A model generated the notes under the pieces. The model made no database searches. It was given only the letters and a program-made list of their open reading frames with translations, and had not been told where the DNA came from. A program made the position numbers and the translations under genes. Below, in pieces: positions 24,728-29,698 of a stretch of DNA of 29,698 nt; positions within the stretch are counted from its first letter, which is position 1, and each line of letters begins with the position of its first letter. Origin of the DNA: an uncultured Collinsella sp. (GTDB lineage: Bacteria > Actinomycetota > Coriobacteriia > Coriobacteriales > Coriobacteriaceae); the NCBI GenBank assembly GCA_900754275.1, contig CAAECF010000037.1, positions 1-29,698 on the forward strand, in the 5' to 3' direction.

Positions 24728-24737
24728 GGAGTAGGAC

Positions 24738-25775
24738 CTAACCCCGCATGTCCCTAACAGTCGAGCGTTCGACCAGCGTACTCGGCACATGAATCGCCTC
24801 GATAGACGAGCTCTCTCCAATCGCCGCCTCAAACGCAAGCTTACCGACACCGCGCAAATCAAATCGCAGCGTCGTCAGTCGATTGTGAGGAACAAGTCCC
24901 TCGAGTGCGTCGTCGATACCAACCACGCTCACGTCGTCGGGCACGGACAGGCCCGCGTTCTCGAGCGCGGCGATAACGCCCAGCGCCATCTGGTCATTTG
25001 CCGCAAGCACGGCAGTCGGCGCCTGCGACCCGCCGGCAAGCACCTCGGCCGCAATCCGCTCGCCCATGGCGTACCCACTGTCCGCACTCCAATCGCCACG
25101 CAGCATCGGAGCGGCATCGACATGAGCACGACCCAGCGTATCGCGCCAACCGGCCTCACGAAAACGCGAGGAAATCGAGTTTTCCGGACCCGCCACAAAC
25201 CGCATATTCGAGTGACCATGTTCCAGCAGATAATTGGTCAACAGCTCGCACGAACCATACTGGTCGGAGTCGATCGTCGTGCAGCGCGGATGCGCATACA
25301 TGGACAGGATGACCGTTCGCACTCCCGGCTGGGGAACAAACTCCTCAAAATCGGGAGCCATGCGGTTCATGTTGAGAATCATGCCGTCGACGGGTCGCTC
25401 GACCATGCGGCGCGAGGCATCGGCAAGTGTATAGGGCTTGTCGCCGCCCATCTCGATCATAGTGACGGCAAAATCGTGCTCGCGCGCCGCTTGCATGATA
25501 CCCTCGAGCGTCGCCAGGTTACCGACACGTGTGATGTTGTACATGCACAGGCCAATAGAACGATACGACCCGCCGCGCAACGCCGCTCCAGCAAAATTGG
25601 GACGAAAGCCCAGCTCTTCCATGGCGGCCAGCACACGCTTGCGCGTCTTTTCCGTCACGTTGGGCACACCGTTGACCACGCGAGACACAGTCTGGCGGCT
25701 CACGCCAGCGAGCGCCGCAACCTCTGCCGCGCTCGCCGAATGACCATTCCTTGTCTGCTGAGCCATGCCTTCCAC
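24738..25775 (-). CDS. LacI-family regulator 3, divergent from lacG2-lacE2
   Basis: A LacI-type protein of about 345 aa. Its HTH AAEVAALAGVSRQTVSRVVNG has Arg-Gln at the positions of LacI Tyr17-Gln18, followed by RPNFAGAALR and the sugar domain (VLAANDQMALGVIAALENAGLSVPDDVSVVGIDD). The start is uncertain: GTG 25775 has CAGG 5 nt upstream; ATG 25766 has GGAAGG but only 1 nt away; ATG 25823 has no ribosome site. I took GTG 25775. Operators TGTTAACGTGCTCA and relatives lie in the gap to lacG2, so it probably represses that operon and itself. Confidence 0.92.
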   Translation of the reverse strand: MEGMAQQTRNGHSASAAEVAALAGVSRQTVSRVVNGVPNVTEKTRKRVLAAMEELGFRPNFAGAALRGGSYRSIGLCMYNITRVGNLATLEGIMQAAREHDFAVTMIEMGGDKPYTLADASRRMVERPVDGMILNMNRMAPDFEEFVPQPGVRTVILSMYAHPRCTTIDSDQYGSCELLTNYLLEHGHSNMRFVAGPENSISSRFREAGWRDTLGRAHVDAAPMLRGDWSADSGYAMGERIAAEVLAGGSQAPTAVLAANDQMALGVIAALENAGLSVPDDVSVVGIDDALEGLVPHNRLTTLRFDLRGVGKLAFEAAIGESSSIEAIHVPSTLVERSTVRDMRG

Positions 25776-25827
25776 GCTAACCTGCTTCCCAACTATTCCC
25801 CGCGCCCATGGCGCATCGTACATACAT

Positions 25828-25841
25828 CGATAACGTGCTCA
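25828..25841 (+). promoter_or_regulatory. LacI-type operator, lacG2 region, degenerate copy
   Basis: CGATAACGTGCTCA matches TGTTAACGTGCTCA at 11 of 14 bases. It is close to the lacI3 start, so it may mediate autoregulation. Its centre is 132 bp from the copy at 25960. Confidence 0.5.
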
Positions 25842-25959
25842 TGATACCCGAGCCATATACCACAACATGAAAACTTCTGTCAATCAAAACCGCTTACCGA
25901 ACAAATACAACCGTTCGCGGCTGTTTGAAGTTGTTTTGTTTCTATACATCCCAGCCGGA

Positions 25960-25973
25960 TGTTAACGTGCTCA
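25960..25973 (+). promoter_or_regulatory. LacI-type operator, lacG2 copy 1
   Basis: TGTTAACGTGCTCA. The same half TGTTAACG occurs in the gal and lacE1 operators; the other half is TGCTCA. Confidence 0.65.
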
Positions 25974-25981
25974 TTGTCAAA

Positions 25982-25995
25982 TGTTCACGTGCTCA
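25982..25995 (+). promoter_or_regulatory. LacI-type operator, lacG2 copy 2
   Basis: TGTTCACGTGCTCA, a direct repeat of 25960-25973 with one change, 22 bp (two helical turns) further on. A GAACAAATAC-AA-CCGTTCGCGG element lies upstream near 25900 and resembles one near 17871. Confidence 0.65.
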
Positions 25996-26078
25996 TTTTG
26001 GTTCTAATCATTTTAAGATAGTGTTTATCGGGCTTTTTCACCGCTGAACGCTAACCAGGGAGCCTCCTGAGCGCAAAC

Positions 26079-26093
26079 GCACAATATCGAACA
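26079..26093 (+). promoter_or_regulatory. CAATATCGAACA motif upstream of lacG2
   Basis: GCACA-ATATC-GAACA contains the 12-mer also found at 19798-19809 and, inverted, at 7854-7865. It is only 18 bp before the lacG2 ATG, where a bound protein would block transcription or lie within the leader. Confidence 0.55.
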
Positions 26094-26110
26094 GCGAGAC
26101 GAGAGGGTGT

Positions 26111-27559
26111 ATGCATATGTCTTTGCTAAACCGCGTACAGCAGCTGCCGAAGGGCTTTGTTTGGGGCGCCGCAACCGCCGCGTACCAAACGGAAGGTTCC
26201 ACGAAGGTGGCAGGCAAGGGTAAGACCATGTGGGACGATTACCTTGTCGCCCAGGGTCGCTTTTTGCCCGACCCGGCCAGTGATTTCTACAACCGCTACG
26301 AGGAGGATATCCGCCTTTCTGCCGAGCATGGACTCAACGCCATCCGTGTGTCCATCGCCTGGACCCGCATCTTCCCCAACGGCGACGATGCCGAGCCCCT
26401 CGCCGAGGGCGTTAAGCACTACCACGAGCTGTTCGCCTGCTGCAAAAAGTATGGCGTCGAGCCCTATGTGTCCCTGCATCACTTTGACTCCCCCGCCGCC
26501 CTGTTCAACCAGGGCGACTGGCTCAACCGCAAGACCGTCGACGCCTATGTGCGCTATGCCGAGTTCTGCTTCCGCGAGTTCCGCGAGGTCAAGAATTGGT
26601 TCACCATCAACGAGCTCATCAGCCTCTCGCACTCCCAATACATCCAAGGCAACTTCCCGCCCAACCATCACTTTGATGTGACGAGCGGCATCCAGAGCCA
26701 GCACAACGAGCTCGTTGCCCACGCCCGCGCCGTCAACCTGTATAAGGATCTTGACGAGACCGAGCACCTGGGCGGACGCATTGGCATGGTCAACGTCCTG
26801 ACGCCGGCATATCCTGCCACAGACTCGCCCGCCGACCAGCACGCCGCCGACCTGTACAACGCCTTCTACACCGACTTCATCATGGACGGCGCCTTCCTGG
26901 GTCACTACTCCGCGCGCACCCTCTCACTCATCAACGAGATTCTGCGTGCCAACAACGCCACGCTTACGGTTGAGGACAGCGACATGGAGGAGCTCGCCAA
27001 GGCGGCGCCCCGCAACGATATGTTCGGCCTCAACTACTATCAGTCGGCGTTTATCGCCGCCTACGATGGCGAGTCCACCAACAGCTTTAACGGCACCGGA
27101 GACAAGGGCACCTCGTGCTTTAAGTTTAAGGGCGTCGGGCAGCAGGTCGATATGCCGGGTATCCCCACCACCGACTGGGATTGGCTCATCTACCCGCAAG
27201 GCCTCTACGACACGCTCAAGCACATCAGCGCCACCTATCCCAACCTCCCCGTCATCTATATCACCGAAAACGGCCTGGGCCACAAGGACCCCGAGCCCGG
27301 CGCAAACGGCATCGTCGCCGATCCCGAGCGCATCGACTTTGTCGACCAGCACATGGAGAAGGTGCTCCGGGCGCGCGCCGAGGGCGTCGACGTCCAGGGC
27401 TACTTTATCTGGAGCCTGCAGGACCAGTTCTCGTGGGCCAACGGCTATAACAAGCGCTACGGCCTGTTCTACATCGACTTCGACACGCAAAAACGCTACA
27501 TCAAGCAGTCGGCACTCTGGTACAAGGAGCTCGCCGACACTATGGCGGACGCGCAGTAG
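26111..27559 (+). CDS. lacG: 6-phospho-beta-galactosidase 2 (GH1)
   Basis: A 482-aa family 1 glycosidase paralogous to 23034-24473. Acid/base Glu168 (TINE), nucleophile Glu386 (ITENG) and the phosphate pocket S441-W442...K448-R-Y450 (SWANGYNKRYG) are all present, so it should cleave a 6-phospho-beta-galactoside. It differs from LacG1 in the segment after the acid/base (LISLSHSQYIQGNFPP versus IWADASNTYIEGTFPG) and so may prefer another aglycone. GAGAGGG precedes the ATG at 26111; a second ATG at 26117 is possible. Here lacG precedes lacE, the reverse of the other unit. Confidence 0.93.
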   Translation: MHMSLLNRVQQLPKGFVWGAATAAYQTEGSTKVAGKGKTMWDDYLVAQGRFLPDPASDFYNRYEEDIRLSAEHGLNAIRVSIAWTRIFPNGDDAEPLAEGVKHYHELFACCKKYGVEPYVSLHHFDSPAALFNQGDWLNRKTVDAYVRYAEFCFREFREVKNWFTINELISLSHSQYIQGNFPPNHHFDVTSGIQSQHNELVAHARAVNLYKDLDETEHLGGRIGMVNVLTPAYPATDSPADQHAADLYNAFYTDFIMDGAFLGHYSARTLSLINEILRANNATLTVEDSDMEELAKAAPRNDMFGLNYYQSAFIAAYDGESTNSFNGTGDKGTSCFKFKGVGQQVDMPGIPTTDWDWLIYPQGLYDTLKHISATYPNLPVIYITENGLGHKDPEPGANGIVADPERIDFVDQHMEKVLRARAEGVDVQGYFIWSLQDQFSWANGYNKRYGLFYIDFDTQKRYIKQSALWYKELADTMADAQ

Positions 27560-27580
27560 CGCATCGCCTCGCTTTCTCCC

Positions 27581-27627
27581 GAGAGGGGAGCGGCCCTATG
27601 CGATACAAACCCAGCCGCTCCCCTCTC
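27581..27627 (+). terminator. Intercistronic hairpin between lacG2 and lacE2
   Basis: GAGAGGGGAGCGGC (27581-27594) pairs exactly with 27614-27627 around 19 nt. There is no U run after it. The 176-bp gap is long for an operon; the hairpin may separate expression levels of lacG2 and lacE2. Confidence 0.6.
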
Positions 27628-27735
27628 TCCCCCTGGGACCGACCCCGCCTGCACCCGGGCTTTTAGCAAGCGGGAGACCATATAGGTTTTCAACGTCCAT
27701 GCCATTAAGATTTCATGCAAAGAGGAGCGTGAACT

Positions 27736-29496
27736 ATGGAATCGATCGTTAAGTTCTTGGAGAAAGGTCAGCCGTACTTCGACAAGGTCTCTAAGAACAT
27801 CTACCTTCAGGCCATTAAAGACGGCTTTTTGGCAGCAATGCCCATCATCCTGTCTTCTTCTGTCTTCCTGCTTATTTCGACCCTGCCGGGCGTTGTCGCC
27901 ACGGTCGGCGGCTTTACGCTGCCCGACTGGTGGAACGTCGACGTCGTGAACTTCTGCAACAAGGTTTACAACTTCACGATGGGCGTCGTGGGCATCATGG
28001 TCGCCGGCACCACCGCAAGCGCGCTGACCGGCTCCAAGAACCGCCGCATGCCTGCCGGCAAGGCCATCAACGCCACGAGCACCATGGTCGCCGCCATGTG
28101 CGCTATGCTCATCTTGGCCGTTACCCAGACGAGTGCCAAGATCGACGGCGCCGATGTCTCGGTGTTCTTTACCGACAACATGGGCACCAAGGGCCTACTG
28201 AGCTCCTTTGTCGCCGCATTTGCCACGGTCAACATCTATGCCTTCTGCATTAAGCGAGACATCACCATCAAGCTGCCCAAAGAAGTCCCCGGCGCCATCG
28301 CCCAGAACTTCCGCGACATCTTCGCCTTCAGCTTCTCCATCCTGTTTGTCGCCGTCATCGACGTTATCTGCCGCACCTGCTTGGCCGTCCCGTTTGCCAA
28401 CGTCATCTCCACGCTGGTGAGCCCGCTGTTCGCCGCTGCCGATTCCTACGCCGGCCTCGCCCTCATCTGGTTCATGATCCCGCTGTTCTGGTTCATGGGC
28501 ATCCACGGCCCCTCGGTCGTTAAGCCTGCCCTCAACGCCGCGCTGTTTGGCAACATCACCACCAACCTCGCCACGCTGCAGGCCGGCGGTCACCCCGCCC
28601 TCGCCCTGACCGAGAACTTCGGTAACTACATCGGCGAACTCGGCGGCACCGGCGCCACGTTCATTGTCCCGATCATCTTCCTGCTCTTTATGCGCTCCAA
28701 GCAGCTCAAGGCCGTCGGCAAAGCCTCTGTCGTACCCGTGATGTTCGCCGTCAACGAGCCGCTGCTGTTCGCCGCGCCCATCATCCTCAACCCGTACTTC
28801 CTGATCCCGTTCCTGTTTGCCCCCGTGGCCAACGTCCTCATTGGTAAGTTCTTCATCGACTTTTTGGGCATGAACGGCTTTATCTATGCCATGCCGTGGG
28901 CACTCCCCGGACCGATCGGCACCTTCATCGACACCAACTTCCAGCCGATCTCTCTGGTCCTGGTTGTCGTCCTGCTGGTCGTTGACTTCTTGATCTACTA
29001 CCCGTTCTGCAAGGCCTACGACAACGTCCTGTGCAAGCAGGAGGCCGAGACCCTGGCCGAAGAAGAGGCCGAGGAGACCAAGGCCGTCAAGACCGCTGCC
29101 GCCCCCGCCGTTGAGGCTCCTGTTGTCGAGACCGCTTCTGCCACCGAGGCCTCCGCAGCTCCGTCCGCCCTTAAGGGCAAGGATCTGAGGGTTCTGGTTC
29201 TGTGCGCTGGCGCCGGCACCTCTGCACTGCTCGCCAACGCGCTTAAGGAAGGCGCCGACGAGCTGGGCATCGACATTACCGCCAACGCCGGTGCCTACGG
29301 CAGCCACTACGCCATCATGGACCAGTACAACGTCATCGTCCTGGCTCCGCAGGTTCGCACCTATTACAACGAGATGAAGGCCGACACCGACCGCCTGGGC
29401 ATCACGCTGCTGTCGCCCAAGGGCAAACAGTACATCGACCTCACTAAGGATCCCAAGGGTGCCGTCGCCTGGATCGAGGAAAACCTCAAGGCATAA
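27736..29496 (+). CDS. lacE: PTS lactose-family EIICB permease 2
   Basis: A 586-aa paralogue of LacE1. The EIIC domain shows GFLAAMPIILSSSVFLLIS, LFWFMGIHGPSVVKPAL, NEPLLFAAPIILNP and FLGMNGFIYAMPWALPGPIG. An Ala/Glu/Val-rich linker (~430-478) leads to EIIB, VLVLCAGAGTSALLANAL, with phosphorylated Cys490. GAGGAG 8 nt before the ATG gives a clear start. It probably forms an operon with lacG2 and depends on the single LacF at 19288-19626 unless another EIIA exists elsewhere. An IS3-type element lies 54 bp after the stop. Confidence 0.93.
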   Translation: MESIVKFLEKGQPYFDKVSKNIYLQAIKDGFLAAMPIILSSSVFLLISTLPGVVATVGGFTLPDWWNVDVVNFCNKVYNFTMGVVGIMVAGTTASALTGSKNRRMPAGKAINATSTMVAAMCAMLILAVTQTSAKIDGADVSVFFTDNMGTKGLLSSFVAAFATVNIYAFCIKRDITIKLPKEVPGAIAQNFRDIFAFSFSILFVAVIDVICRTCLAVPFANVISTLVSPLFAAADSYAGLALIWFMIPLFWFMGIHGPSVVKPALNAALFGNITTNLATLQAGGHPALALTENFGNYIGELGGTGATFIVPIIFLLFMRSKQLKAVGKASVVPVMFAVNEPLLFAAPIILNPYFLIPFLFAPVANVLIGKFFIDFLGMNGFIYAMPWALPGPIGTFIDTNFQPISLVLVVVLLVVDFLIYYPFCKAYDNVLCKQEAETLAEEEAEETKAVKTAAAPAVEAPVVETASATEASAAPSALKGKDLRVLVLCAGAGTSALLANALKEGADELGIDITANAGAYGSHYAIMDQYNVIVLAPQVRTYYNEMKADTDRLGITLLSPKGKQYIDLTKDPKGAVAWIEENLKA

Positions 29497-29549
29497 GACG
29501 CTGACGCCACCTGCCGCTCGCAGACAAAAAATGGCCCGTGCATCGATGC

Positions 29550-29698
29550 TGAACCGCGCCCCAAATCTTGGACGCCCTAAATAGCGACTAGGCCGCAAGG
29601 GCCTGATTCCGGTACTCCTCCGGGGTCAGGCCCTTCAATCTTACCTGCCTCCGGCTCGTGTTCCAGTGGACTATGTATTCCTCCAGGTCGCGTTTGAA
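29550..29698 (-). mobile_element. End of an IS3-family insertion sequence (partial, runs off window)
   Basis: The likely terminal inverted repeat starts TGAACCGCGCCCCAAATCTT at 29550, in the style of IS3-family (IS150-group) ends that begin with TG and contain a CCCC-AA-TTGGAC core. It is followed inward by the end of a transposase gene on the minus strand. The other end and any target duplication are outside the window. Confidence 0.75.
29588..29698 (-). CDS. IS3-family transposase, C-terminal fragment (OrfB, integrase core)
   Basis: The last 36 codons of a minus-strand gene are visible, truncated by the window edge. The translation includes YIVHWNTSRRQ and LKGLTPEEYRNQALAA, the typical C-terminus of IS3/IS150 OrfB (rve integrase core), where the sequence usually reads YNxxRxxxxLKGLSPxEYR. 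The stop codon lies about 38 bp inside the element end. The DDE catalytic residues are not in the window. Confidence 0.8.
   Translation of the reverse strand, partial: FKRDLEEYIVHWNTSRRQVRLKGLTPEEYRNQALAA

Noticed and set aside
26946..27752. 268-codon frame overlapping lacG2 in another phase
   Set aside because: The translation is Ser/Thr/Arg/Pro-rich, typical of an out-of-phase reading of a GC-rich gene, while the lacG2 frame carries GH1 catalytic motifs there.
28195..29598. Long open frame antisense to lacE2 (467 codons)
   Set aside because: It mirrors the high-GC third-position pattern of lacE2, has low-complexity Gly/Asp/Val-rich sequence without domains, and runs across the IS end. Similar antisense frames over lacE1 (21135-21938, 21945-22955) were dropped for the same reason.

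Overview
The window looks like a chromosomal segment of a high-GC, Gram-positive gut anaerobe of the class Coriobacteriia, most likely Collinsella or a close relative. This is inferred from GC-rich codon use, a complete lactose-PTS/tagatose-6-phosphate gene set, many LacI-family regulators, an oxygen-scavenging flavodiiron protein and characteristic short intergenic palindromes. No rRNA, tRNA or CRISPR array was seen.

Layout. 1-365: terminators around an imperfect palindrome. 365-3344 (-): a BceAB-like ABC transporter (ATPase then permease). 3493-4479 (+): a NUDIX domain fused to a Vsr-type mismatch endonuclease. 4734-6587 (+): a doubtful small ORF, an AraC-family regulator and a HAD phosphatase. 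6637-6781: a large palindrome between convergent genes. 6806-7663 (-): a class II GatY/KbaY-like aldolase, divergent from a DeoR-family regulator (7998-8801 +). 8870-10030 (-): flavodiiron protein. 10160-11191 (-): LacI paralogue 1, divergent from galK-galT (11530-14354 +). 14698-17707 (-): lacA-lacB-lacX-lacC. 18016-19029 (-): unknown membrane protein. 19288-19626 (-): lacF (EIIA). 19842-20846 (-): LacI paralogue 2, divergent from lacE1-lacG1 (21204-24473 +). 24738-25775 (-): LacI paralogue 3, divergent from lacG2-lacE2 (26111-29496 +). 29550-29698: the end of an IS3-family element, running off the window.

How it works together. LacF plus LacE1 or LacE2 would import and phosphorylate lactose or related beta-galactosides. 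LacG1/LacG2 would release galactose-6-phosphate. LacAB isomerises it to tagatose-6-phosphate, LacC phosphorylates that to tagatose-1,6-bisphosphate, and the class II aldolase at 6806-7663 is the likely final cleavage step, since no LacD is present. Free galactose can enter through GalK and GalT (galE is not in the window). Aldose epimerase-like LacX sits in the lacAB-lacC cluster.

Regulation is the most striking aspect. Each of the three LacI paralogues is divergent from a catabolic unit, and each intergenic region holds at least two copies of its own variant of one 14-bp operator: TGTTAACGTACTCA (gal), TGTTAACGTTGCCA (lacE1G1) and TGTTAACGTGCTCA (lacG2E2). The recognition helices differ mainly at the residue equivalent to Tyr17 of E. 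coli LacI (Gln, Glu, Arg). A second motif (GAACA half-sites, with an identical 12-mer CAATATCGAACA in three promoters) links the aldolase/DeoR, lacF and lacG2 upstream regions, and more loosely lacA. This suggests a tagatose-pathway regulon, perhaps run by the DeoR protein.
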